A stretch of DNA of 11,338 bases from Armatimonadota bacterium (lineage in GTDB: Bacteria > Armatimonadota > UBA10988): contig JACPDV010000462.1 in NCBI GenBank assembly GCA_016183835.1, forward strand, positions 1-11,338. Direction: 5' to 3'. Position 1 is the stretch's first letter. Each line of letters starts with the position of its first letter. A model generated the notes under the pieces. It had not been told where the DNA came from and made no database searches. It was given only the letters and a program-made list of their open reading frames with translations. Below are positions 1-5,743 of the stretch, piece by piece. The position numbers and the translations under genes were made by a program.

Positions 1-1358
1 CCCGGCATCGGCCGCGAGGTGGCGCTGCAGTAGCGCTCGAACTGCGCCACCGTCACCGGGTGGAGGTCCATCCAGAACGCCCCCACGCTCACGCGCTTGC
101 GCGGATGCTCGATGGCCGAGCCCTGCCCGTCGGGACTGCCCATGCCGAACTCGCCCGCCGGGATCAGCACCTGCGGCATGCCGTCGGCCGCGCGGAGACG
201 GTAGCGCAGGCCCGCCGGAAGCTCCGCGCGCCAACGGCCGAGGTAACCCGGCAGCGCGAAGCCCAGCGCTGGGCCGGGCCGGGGAGGCAGGGCGACCCCC
301 ACACGGTCGAGCGCCACGTTGAGCCACTGGTGGAACCCGCCCGGCATGAGCCCGACGTCCGCGGCGCGCCGCTGGTAGCCGGCCAGCGCCACCTCGACCG
401 TAACCCGCCGCGACTGTCCGTCCGGGAGCGGCAGCCGGACCAGGAGCGGCGTCTTGCCCAGCGGCTTGCCCTCGACCGCCACGGCCGCGCCCGCCGGGAG
501 GCTGGTGACCTTCAGCGTGGAGACCAGCGGCAGCTCACGCACCGCGTTCGGCCGCGGCGGGAGCACCACGAAATCCAGGTCCACGGGCCCGTCGAACCGC
601 GGCGTCTGTTGCCGCCCGTTGCGGCTCGCCCACTCCGGCACCGCCCGTGCCAGGTAGTCGACCAGACGGCTCAGCCGCACCGAGCCGTCGCCGGAGCGCA
701 GCGGCCCGGCCAGCCCGCGGAGCAGGACCGCGGTGAACGCGCCGTGGTGCGTCTCGGGATCCTCCCACGCCCGCTGCCCCACGTCGCAGGCCAGAATCAC
801 CGCCGCGCCGGGCACCCGCCGCGGCCGCACGCCCTTGGCGAACTCGCCGTCCAGCAGCGCGTTGCCGGCGCCGCGCGCCTTGCGCGGCTCGTTGCGGCAG
901 GCGTCGATAAGGAGCAGCACGTTGGCGCCCTGCGCCTGCTCCAAGGCCAGGCGAACGTCGTCGAGCGGCAGCGCGGTGCGGTCGAGGTGGTCCAGGTCGG
1001 ATTCCACGGGCAGCAGGTAGGAGACTCCGCCGACCTGCAGCCCGTGGCCGCTGAACATGAAGACCAGCGTGTCGCCCGGGTCGCAGCGGCGCGCGAGCCG
1101 GCTCAGCAGGTCGAGGATGTTGGCCCCGGTGGGACGCTGCAGCGGCACCGTCTCACGGCTGGTGAGGAGGCGGACGTTGCGCTCGGGCACGCCGGCGCCA
1201 CGGAACGCCCGCGCCACGGCGACGGCGTCGTTCGCCGCGTAACTGAGCGGTGCGACGGCCCAGTCGCGATCGTACCGGTCGATCCCCACGGCCAGGACGT
1301 ACGTCTCCGACGCGCCGGCCAGGGAGGCGGCCAGCAGGACGGCGATCACCCGGATCAT
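1..1358 (-). CDS. Secreted caspase-like protease with PEGA-like and FGE-sulfatase domains (3' end outside window)
   Basis: The reading frame is open from an ATG at 1358 to the left edge (452 codons seen, C-terminus missing). A Sec signal peptide (residues 1 to about 16, MIRVIAVLLAASLAGA) sends it out of the cytoplasm. Residues 19-250 are a C14 caspase/metacaspase domain: the strand ending FSGHG carries catalytic His105, and LLLIDACRNE carries catalytic Cys154. Residues about 282-350 (LKVTSLPAGAAVAVEGKPLG) resemble a PEGA domain. From residue 394 (MPQVLIPAGEFGMGSP, later FWMDLHPVTVAQFERYC) a formylglycine-generating-enzyme/SUMF1-type domain begins and is cut by the window edge. Caspase plus FGE-like fusions are known in bacteria, where the FGE part is often thought to bind ligands rather than oxidise cysteine; substrates here are unknown. 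No strong Shine-Dalgarno precedes the ATG, and a GTG at 1361 directly upstream is an alternative start. It lies on the same strand as the ThiF operon, 187 bases downstream of it. Confidence 0.88.
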   Translation of the reverse strand, partial: MIRVIAVLLAASLAGASETYVLAVGIDRYDRDWAVAPLSYAANDAVAVARAFRGAGVPERNVRLLTSRETVPLQRPTGANILDLLSRLARRCDPGDTLVFMFSGHGLQVGGVSYLLPVESDLDHLDRTALPLDDVRLALEQAQGANVLLLIDACRNEPRKARGAGNALLDGEFAKGVRPRRVPGAAVILACDVGQRAWEDPETHHGAFTAVLLRGLAGPLRSGDGSVRLSRLVDYLARAVPEWASRNGRQQTPRFDGPVDLDFVVLPPRPNAVRELPLVSTLKVTSLPAGAAVAVEGKPLGKTPLLVRLPLPDGQSRRVTVEVALAGYQRRAADVGLMPGGFHQWLNVALDRVGVALPPRPGPALGFALPGYLGRWRAELPAGLRYRLRAADGMPQVLIPAGEFGMGSPDGQGSAIEHPRKRVSVGAFWMDLHPVTVAQFERYCSATSRPMP

Positions 1359-1436
1359 CACTCAGCCCCGAACCCGAGAGATCAGACGACGCCGAGCCGT
1401 TGCAGGTTACGGTGGATGCGGCGTGGATTCCGCGTC

Positions 1437-1535
1437 TTTCTCCGTCCTTGCCAAGGAGGGGGCAGGGGGAGAGCCAACCCCCGCCCATTTGGGACAGGAC
1501 CTCACCCCAGCCCTCTCGTTGGCAAGGAGAGGGAG
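1437..1535. repeat. Paired-hairpin (BIME-like) repeat, locus 1
   Basis: Two short GC-rich hairpins with G/C-rich tails facing each other sit between the ThiF gene and the caspase gene. The left hairpin is around 1439-1462 (core TCCTTGCCAAGGA) and is followed by the tail GGCAGGGGGAG. The right one has the arms CCCTCTCGTT (1511-1520) and AAGGAGAGGG (1524-1533), preceded by the tail GGACCTCACCCCAG. It is the same composite as the locus near 5551-5648 in the opposite orientation, but both hairpins have acquired a stem mismatch, so this copy looks older. Its position 11 bases past the ThiF stop could let it act as a transcript 3' end, although there is no T-tract. Confidence 0.8.
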
Positions 1536-1545
1536 ACTGAGAGCA

Positions 1546-2568
1546 TCAGAGCCCAACATAGCGTGCGTAGATCGCCCGCGCCACGGTCTCGTCGCCCGCG
1601 CCGTGGACAATCGCCCGCCCGTCGGCAAAGATGCTGAGCTGGTAGCCCTCCACCTCGAGCCGCACCAGCATCGGGTGGCAGTTGACGCTGCCCACCGCCT
1701 TCAGCCGCTCGGCCAGGTCGGGCAGGTCCAGCTTGGCCGGCGTCTTCGGCCGGATCTGCACGGCGTCGCGCCCGCACATGTGCGTGGCGCTGCTCCCGCG
1801 CTCGCCCTCCAGGTGTTCGAACCGCCGCCCCACACAGACCGGGCAGTCTTCGCGGCGATGGATCCGGAGCAGGACGCTCTCGCCGCTCCAGGCGTCGATC
1901 TCGAGCAGCTCGCGCCGCACCTCATCGCGCCGGCCCATCGCCAGCTTCAGCGCTTCGGTGGCCTGGAACGCCGAAACGATGTGCACGATGGTGCTCAGGA
2001 TCCCCGCCGTGTCGCAGGTCTCCACGGCGCCGGGGCCCGGGTCCGACGGGAAGAGGCAGCGGAAGCACGGCCCGTCGCCCGGCAGGATCGGCATGGAGAC
2101 GCCGCCCACCCCGATCACCCCGCCGTAGACCCAGGGGATGCCGTGCTTCACCGCGGCGTCGTTGAGCAGGTAGCGGCTCTCGAAGTTGTCCACCGCGTCC
2201 ACCACCACATCGCAGCCCACGAGGAGGTCCTCGATGTTGCGGTGGTCCACGTCCGCGACGAAGGGGAGGACCTCGATGCTGCCGTTCACCGCCTGCAGCC
2301 GTTCCGCGGCGGCGGCGGCCTTGGGCACGCCCCGGGCAGCGTCGTCCTCGTTGTAGAGCACCTGCCGCTGGAGGTTGTGCAGCTCCACCACGTCGCGGTC
2401 GATCAGGCGCAGGTGGCCGACGCCGCTGCGGGCGAGGATGGTGGCGGCGACGCTGCCCAGCGCCCCACAGCCCATCACCGCCACGGTGGCCTCGGCGAGC
2501 CGCGCCTGGCCCTCCCGGCCGACCTCGGGCAGAATGGTCTGGCGCGCGTAGCGTGGGATCTCGGCCAC
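1546..2568 (-). CDS. ThiF/MoeB-family E1-like adenylyltransferase (full motif set)
   Basis: Enzymes of this family bind ATP and adenylate the C-terminus of a MoaD/ThiS-type sulfur carrier in the cytoplasm. The 340-residue protein has the nucleotide loop GCGALG (33-38), acidic Asp57 in LIDRD, the arginine finger Arg68 in NLQRQV, Lys83, Asp127 in DAVDNFESR, a Cys at 185 (ETCDTAGIL) at the position of the family's catalytic/persulfide cysteine, and two zinc CxxC pairs (168/171 and 242/245). About 85 C-terminal residues (ending FADGRAIVHGAGDETVARAI) form an extension beyond the basic MoeB fold. I chose the GTG at 2568: it follows the stop of the carrier-protein gene by one base and has GGGAG spaced 7 bases upstream. 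A TTG at 2583 would add five residues and overlap the upstream gene. With the carrier gene directly upstream, it is probably that protein's cognate activator. The pathway (molybdopterin, thiamin, cysteine or tungsten cofactor) cannot be told from this window. Confidence 0.93.
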   Translation of the reverse strand: MAEIPRYARQTILPEVGREGQARLAEATVAVMGCGALGSVAATILARSGVGHLRLIDRDVVELHNLQRQVLYNEDDAARGVPKAAAAAERLQAVNGSIEVLPFVADVDHRNIEDLLVGCDVVVDAVDNFESRYLLNDAAVKHGIPWVYGGVIGVGGVSMPILPGDGPCFRCLFPSDPGPGAVETCDTAGILSTIVHIVSAFQATEALKLAMGRRDEVRRELLEIDAWSGESVLLRIHRREDCPVCVGRRFEHLEGERGSSATHMCGRDAVQIRPKTPAKLDLPDLAERLKAVGSVNCHPMLVRLEVEGYQLSIFADGRAIVHGAGDETVARAIYARYVGL

Positions 2569-2569
2569 G

Positions 2570-2839
2570 TCAGGCTCCCGCAATGGGCGGCAGGATGGTC
2601 ACCTCCGCGCCGTCGCCGACGGCCGTGGCGAGGCCCTGCTCCGGCTCGTCACCGGCGATGAACACCCGCGCGTCGGCCCGCAGCCCGCCCTCGGCCGTGA
2701 GCATCCGCCCGCGCAGATCCGGATGCTGCCCGAACACCCCGGCGAGCACCTCGGCCAGCGTACCGGCCGCCACCTCCACCCGCCGCGCGCCGCCGGTGAA
2801 CCGCCGCAACGCCGCCGGGATCCTGATCTCCACCGCCAT
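2570..2839 (-). CDS. MoaD/ThiS-family ubiquitin-fold sulfur carrier with Gly-Ala C-terminus
   Basis: This 89-residue protein has the size and pattern of a beta-grasp MoaD/ThiS carrier: MAVEIRIPAALRRFTGG at the N-terminus, a middle helix (TLAEVLAGVF) and the late strand GAEVTILPPIAGA. Carriers of this family normally end in Gly-Gly, whose last glycine is adenylated and thiocarboxylated. Here the codons before the TGA read Ile-Ala-Gly-Ala, so the final glycine is replaced. The ATG at 2839 has a strong GAGGGAGA ribosome site 7 bases upstream. It lies 17 bases after the degenerate ThiF gene and abuts the full ThiF gene, so all three are probably translated from one transcript. No JAMM protease that could trim a tail is visible nearby. 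The family assignment is firm; the exact pathway is unknown. Confidence 0.87.
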   Translation of the reverse strand: MAVEIRIPAALRRFTGGARRVEVAAGTLAEVLAGVFGQHPDLRGRMLTAEGGLRADARVFIAGDEPEQGLATAVGDGAEVTILPPIAGA

Positions 2840-2856
2840 GTCCACGTCTCCCTCGC

Positions 2857-3573
2857 CTATAGGTGCCCGCACGCCCCGCAATCGCTTCGCCGATTCGGGC
2901 GGCATTTCGACATGCTCATCTCTTCCAGGTCGATCGACAGGATCGTGCCCGCCAGCGGCTCGGCGCAGCCGGTCAGCACCTTGATCGCCTCCAGCGCCGT
3001 GAGACAGCCCAGCATGCCGCACACCGGGCCGATCACGCCGAAACCGTAGGGGTCCCACCACTCGGGTGGCTCGGGCACCAGGCACTCCAGGCATGGCGTC
3101 TGCCCCGGCACGATCACGGTGAGCTGGCACTCCCACTCGTTCATCCCGCTGTGGACGAGCGGCTTGCGCTGCCGCACGCATTCACGATTGAGCACCAGCC
3201 GTTCGCCGAAATCGGGCGTGGTAGTGCAGACCAGGTCCACCTGTGAAACCCACTCGCCGACGTTCTCCTCCGTGGCGTAGTCGGTCGAGGTGACGATCTC
3301 GAGGGTCGGGATCCGCGGCCTGCCGACCGCGTCGTCGCGCATGAGGAGCATGCGGTTCAGGTTGGACGGGGTGCAGGTGCCGCCGTGGGCGATGAAGAGC
3401 TTGCCGATCCCGGCCATGGCGAGGTAGAGCGCCGCCGGCCCGCCGAGCCCGCCGAGGCGGGTGACAAGCGCGCTGGCGCCCTTCAGCCGACGCTGCGACT
3501 CCTCGCCGAAGCCGGCCATCTGAATCTGCCGCTTATACCGTTCCAGCTCGTGTTCGGTCAGCTCCGGCCACAT
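2857..3573 (-). CDS. Degenerate ThiF/MoeB-family (E1-like) protein
   Basis: The 238-residue protein keeps the E1-like fold pattern: a glycine loop GGLGG (41-45), SNLNR (70-74) with the arginine finger Arg74, Asp121 in TTTPDFGERLVLN, zinc CxxC pairs 161/164 (CLEC) and 232/235 (CGAC), and the helix CLTALEAIKVL. Against the canonical LVDFD...SNLQR block, however, the two acidic positions read His63 and Gly65 (IAHGGTCTPSNLNR), and the usual GKPK lysine position reads GRPR (Arg87). The family cysteine near residue 175 is also missing. Loss of these ATP/Mg-handling residues suggests a catalytically weak or inactive partner, although zinc binding looks kept. The ATG at 3573 is favoured over upstream in-frame codons because GGAGGA sits 6 bases before it and a promoter -10 lies just upstream. 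It is the first gene of the three-gene ThiF-MoaD-ThiF operon. Confidence 0.9.
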   Translation of the reverse strand: MWPELTEHELERYKRQIQMAGFGEESQRRLKGASALVTRLGGLGGPAALYLAMAGIGKLFIAHGGTCTPSNLNRMLLMRDDAVGRPRIPTLEIVTSTDYATEENVGEWVSQVDLVCTTTPDFGERLVLNRECVRQRKPLVHSGMNEWECQLTVIVPGQTPCLECLVPEPPEWWDPYGFGVIGPVCGMLGCLTALEAIKVLTGCAEPLAGTILSIDLEEMSMSKCRPNRRSDCGACGHL

Positions 3574-3594
3574 GCCGCGTCCTCCGCGGCGGGG

Positions 3595-3603
3595 ATTATA
3601 GCA
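3595..3603 (-). promoter_or_regulatory. Extended -10 promoter of the ThiF-MoaD-ThiF operon
   Basis: Read on the minus strand this is TGCTATAAT, a perfect -10 hexamer with the extended-10 TG. It lies 22 bases before the ATG at 3573 with GGAGGA (3580-3585) in between. No -35 hexamer is seen at the right distance, which is tolerated by extended -10 promoters. The predicted start near 3588 would leave a leader of about 15 bases. Confidence 0.5.
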
Positions 3604-3744
3604 GAGGGGAGGTGGGGCGATGGGAGGAGTTCGCCCGACCGGCCCGCTTGCAGGGTGCAAGTCGGTCCCGGGGACTCGCCGCCGCGCGCCCGGCCGGAGT
3701 GACCGAGCCGAGCTGCCGACAGGGAGTGGTTGGAATCTCGGGAG

Positions 3745-3848
3745 CCCCCTCCCCTACGAAGCGGGGGAGGGACGGGGTGGGGGTTTCCGGCCGGTTCGCG
3801 GTAGCCGGAGGACCCCCCTCCCGCCTCCCCCCGCTTCGCAGGGGGAGG
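3745..3848. repeat. Paired-hairpin (BIME-like) repeat, locus 2
   Basis: The first hairpin has arms CCCTCCCC (3747-3754) and GGGGAGGG (within 3763-3771) around a loop containing TACGAAGC. The second has arms CCTCCCCC (3824-3831) and GGGGGAGG (3841-3848) around CGCTTCGCA. The two loops are reverse complements but for one base, so the hairpins are inverted copies of each other. Between them are the facing tails ACGGGGTGGGGGTTTCC and GGACCCCCCTCCCGCC. The layout matches the other three loci but the stem sequence is its own. The rest of the 3604-3897 gap shows no gene on either strand that I would support. Confidence 0.78.
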
Positions 3849-3897
3849 AGCAGACAAGACTCCTGGCGCCGCCAGTCACCCCTGCCGACAGCGGGCC

Positions 3898-3927
3898 TTG
3901 ACACCGGTTCGGTGCCGCGACTACGCT
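3898..3927 (+). promoter_or_regulatory. Sigma70-type promoter of the small GTPase gene
   Basis: A perfect -35 TTGACA (3898-3903) is followed after 18 bases by TACGCT (3922-3927), which keeps the key A at position 2 and T at position 6 of the -10. The predicted start near 3934 is about 13 bases before the ATG at 3947. The -10 is a weak match, so the call rests mainly on the -35 and the position. Confidence 0.5.
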
Positions 3928-3946
3928 CTCCTCAGGGGTGGTGATC

Positions 3947-4606
3947 ATGGCGAGCTTCACTGGCTGGCGTCCGCCGCGCTGGGTCTGGCAATTGCTCGGC
4001 GCGGGCGCGGTGGTGGTGGGCGGGCTGTGGTGGATCGGCCGCCGGGCCGGCTCGCGCCGGTCGGCGGACGAGCGGGCCGAGGTGGCCGCCAGCGAGCCGC
4101 GCCGGCAGCCGGGGCAGCGCTTCCTGGTGCTCGCCGGCCGAGCGCGGGCGGGCAAGTCGGCCGTGGCCAACGCCCTCCTCGGCACAGACCTCTTCGGCTC
4201 CGAGGCGCCGCTCGACCAGACCGCCCAGTTCCTCGACTCGTGGCTGATCCGCGAGCTGCCCTGCGGGGCGGTCAACCTGGGCGACCACAGCCTGATCCAG
4301 CGCCAGGTCGGCCCCGACGACGCGGTCGTCCTGGTGATCGACGAGCAGCCCTTCCACGCCGATCTGGCCTTCCTCGAGACCCTCCGCGAGGAGCGCGCCG
4401 AGGTGCCGCGGCTGGTGTTCATCAACAAGGCCGATCTGCTCGCGGCGCAGTACACGGCGGCGGAGGCAGAGCTGTTGCACGAGGCCGTGCGCAAGTCGCT
4501 GGCGCCTTACGTGGCGGAGCCGGACGACGTGGTGTGGGGCTCCGGCGCGGGCGACGGGCGCGACGTGGCGGCGCTCCAGGCGCGGCTGAAGAGTGTGCTG
4601 AGCTAG
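3947..4606 (+). CDS. Small membrane-anchored P-loop GTPase-like protein
   Basis: The 219-residue protein has an N-terminal membrane segment (about 12-31, WVWQLLGAGAVVVGGLWWIG) followed by basic residues, which anchors a cytoplasmic domain. The domain has a Walker A/G1 loop GRARAGKS (64-71), a threonine at 92 as possible G2, and a clear G4 motif NKAD (160-163, FINKADLL) specific for guanine. G3 is unusual: the expected DxxG after the beta-3 strand reads DHSL (113-116), without the glycine. A G5-like stretch may be WGSGAG (197-202). No family name is recognised. The ATG at 3947 is preceded by CAGGGGTG at the proper distance; a GTG at 3938 would add three residues. It is transcribed alone and converges with the downstream lipoprotein gene. 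Its partner and role are unknown. Confidence 0.82.
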   Translation: MASFTGWRPPRWVWQLLGAGAVVVGGLWWIGRRAGSRRSADERAEVAASEPRRQPGQRFLVLAGRARAGKSAVANALLGTDLFGSEAPLDQTAQFLDSWLIRELPCGAVNLGDHSLIQRQVGPDDAVVLVIDEQPFHADLAFLETLREERAEVPRLVFINKADLLAAQYTAAEAELLHEAVRKSLAPYVAEPDDVVWGSGAGDGRDVAALQARLKSVLS

Positions 4607-4773
4607 CTGCCCTGCTCTGGGTCGGGTGCATTCGGGACGACACAGATGCGCAGGATGCCAAAGATGAGCGCCGACGACTTAGCCCGCCAACCGGCGGCGC
4701 TACCCGTCCGGCAACATCGTCCTCATCCCGGGTATCTGTGATTCTGGTCGGGGAGGTGGCTGAGCCCGGCGGT
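4607..4773. other. Convergent intergenic gap with a weak hairpin
   Basis: The ends of the GTPase gene (plus) and the lipoprotein gene (minus) face each other across 167 bases. The only structure seen is a short stem CCGCC/GGCGG (4684-4688 and 4693-4697, loop AACC) within AGCCCGCCAACCGGCGGCGC. It could serve as a bidirectional terminator but lacks a clear T-tract. No gene is supported here. Confidence 0.35.
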
Positions 4774-5454
4774 TCAGTCCGGCGGGAGCTGCAGCGAGGC
4801 GGCGATGGCGTCGAACTCGGACACGACCTGCTTGTCGAAAGCGTCGCGCGGGCCGACCACACCGAGGCACCAAAAGCCCTTGGCCTGCTGGATGATCAAC
4901 TGCTTGGTGCGCAGCGGCGTGCCGTGCTCGTCCAGGTCGCCGGTCATGGCCAGCGCGGCGTGGCCGGCGATGCTCACCGGCTTGGTCTCGAGGGTCTTGT
5001 AGTTCCGCTCGGCGAGCGTCTCGGTGAACTGCCGGCTGAACTCGTCGCGGAGCGACTCGATGCTGGCGTTGGGGGCCAGGCTGGAGCAGACGGTGTAGTC
5101 GAAGGTGACGGTGACGTTGACCCCGCCAATGGGCTCGCGGCGGACGAGGATGGCGAGCGAGCCGTCGTCGGGCTCTTTCTGCTCCCAGTTGTCGGGCAGG
5201 AGGATTTGCACGCCGGCCTTGGGGGTGAGCAGCACGCCGCTCAGCTTGGCGGCGTTGCCCGCGGCGGGCGGCAGGGCGGTGCTCTCCGGCGCGGCAGGGG
5301 CCGTGGGGGCGGTCCCGGTGGGCGGCGCGGTGGTCGGCTCGGGCTGGGTGGCCGGCGCCGGCGTGGGGGCAGTCTCCGCCTCGCGCTTGCAGCCCCCGAG
5401 GACCACCACAAGCCCCGCCAGCGCCGCGACTGCGAACCGCCTCTTGTGCCTCAT
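4774..5454 (-). CDS. Lipoprotein with PsbP/DcrB-like domain
   Basis: The 226-residue protein starts MRHKRRFAVAALAGLVVVLGGC, a signal peptide with a lipobox whose Cys22 would be lipidated, so it is attached to a membrane outside the cytoplasm. A Pro/Thr/Ala-rich linker (about 26-65) leads to a single domain (about 72-224) with the pattern of the PsbP/DcrB (DUF1795) fold: LLTPKAGVQILLPDNWEQ, then alternating strands, the long helix SIESLRDEFSRQFTETLA, SIAGHAALAMTGDLDEHG and a final helix. That is a structural resemblance, not a function. The start at 5454 is fixed by the lipoprotein signal and by the promoter at 5480-5508; the upstream ATG at 5481 overlaps the -10 box and is excluded. It is a single-gene unit, convergent with the GTPase. 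Confidence 0.82.
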   Translation of the reverse strand: MRHKRRFAVAALAGLVVVLGGCKREAETAPTPAPATQPEPTTAPPTGTAPTAPAAPESTALPPAAGNAAKLSGVLLTPKAGVQILLPDNWEQKEPDDGSLAILVRREPIGGVNVTVTFDYTVCSSLAPNASIESLRDEFSRQFTETLAERNYKTLETKPVSIAGHAALAMTGDLDEHGTPLRTKQLIIQQAKGFWCLGVVGPRDAFDKQVVSEFDAIAASLQLPPD

Positions 5455-5479
5455 GACACCACCAATCCACCGCTCTGCC

Positions 5480-5508
5480 ATTATCCCCAGAGGGTCCGGC
5501 AATGTCAA
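5480..5508 (-). promoter_or_regulatory. Near-consensus sigma70-type promoter of the lipoprotein gene
   Basis: On the minus strand TTGACA (5503-5508) is separated by exactly 17 bases from GATAAT (5480-5485). Transcription would start near 5473, giving a leader of about 19 bases to the ATG at 5454. It stands out as AT-richer than its surroundings. Confidence 0.75.
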
Positions 5509-5510
5509 TA

Positions 5511-5528
5511 CGCGCGGCACGCCGCGCG
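5511..5528. promoter_or_regulatory. Palindrome next to the lipoprotein promoter
   Basis: CGCGCGGC (5511-5518), AC, GCCGCGCG (5521-5528) is a perfect 8-base inverted repeat two bases upstream of the -35 box. It could be an operator or just GC-rich structure; no regulator gene is adjacent. Confidence 0.3.
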
Positions 5529-5550
5529 GCGCCCCGCTCGGGTTCCGACT

Positions 5551-5648
5551 CCCTCTCCTTGCCAAGGAGAGGGCTGGGGTGAGGTCCAGGCTACCCCGAC
5601 GCCGCTGGATCCGGACCTCCCCCTGCCCCCTCCTTGCCAAGGAGGGGG
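5551..5648. repeat. Paired-hairpin (BIME-like) repeat, locus 3
   Basis: Hairpin A has perfect 10-base arms CCCTCTCCTT (5551-5560) and AAGGAGAGGG (5564-5573) around GCC and runs into the tail CTGGGGTGAGGTCC. Hairpin B has perfect arms CCCCCTCCTT (5626-5635) and AAGGAGGGGG (5639-5648), also around GCC, preceded by the tail GGACCTCCCCCTG. The tails face each other and carry the complementary ends GGTCC and GGACC. It is the same composite as the one at 1437-1535, inverted and better preserved. It sits between the divergent lipoprotein and HEAT-protein genes. Confidence 0.85.
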
Positions 5649-5743
5649 TGCTACCCGCCACGTCACCTCGAAAATCGTGGAGGGAAAAGCTGCCTGCTGG
5701 GGTATCTAACCACGCAACGGCGCTGGGATTCGGGGAGACGACC

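Noticed and set aside
285..305. Apparent frameshift between the caspase and FGE parts
   Set aside because: A recount of the C run across 296-300 shows one continuous frame into the FGE domain, so there is no break.
60..1637. Long plus-strand open frame opposite the caspase gene
   Set aside because: Its translation is Arg/Pro/His-rich without domains; it is the antisense of a clear caspase/FGE gene in high-GC DNA.
1546..3573. A Bil-type ubiquitin-like antiphage operon
   Set aside because: No E2 or JAB/JAMM gene is present, and the small protein is a single MoaD-type domain, so sulfur-carrier chemistry is the plainer reading.
1546..3573. A tungsten aldehyde oxidoreductase maturation cluster
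   Set aside because: MoaD and ThiF genes do accompany such enzymes, but no oxidoreductase gene is in the window and the operon starts at its own promoter.
5703..5708. TATCTA as the -10 box of the redox operon
   Set aside because: It matches only three of six bases and no -35 hexamer sits at a suitable distance.
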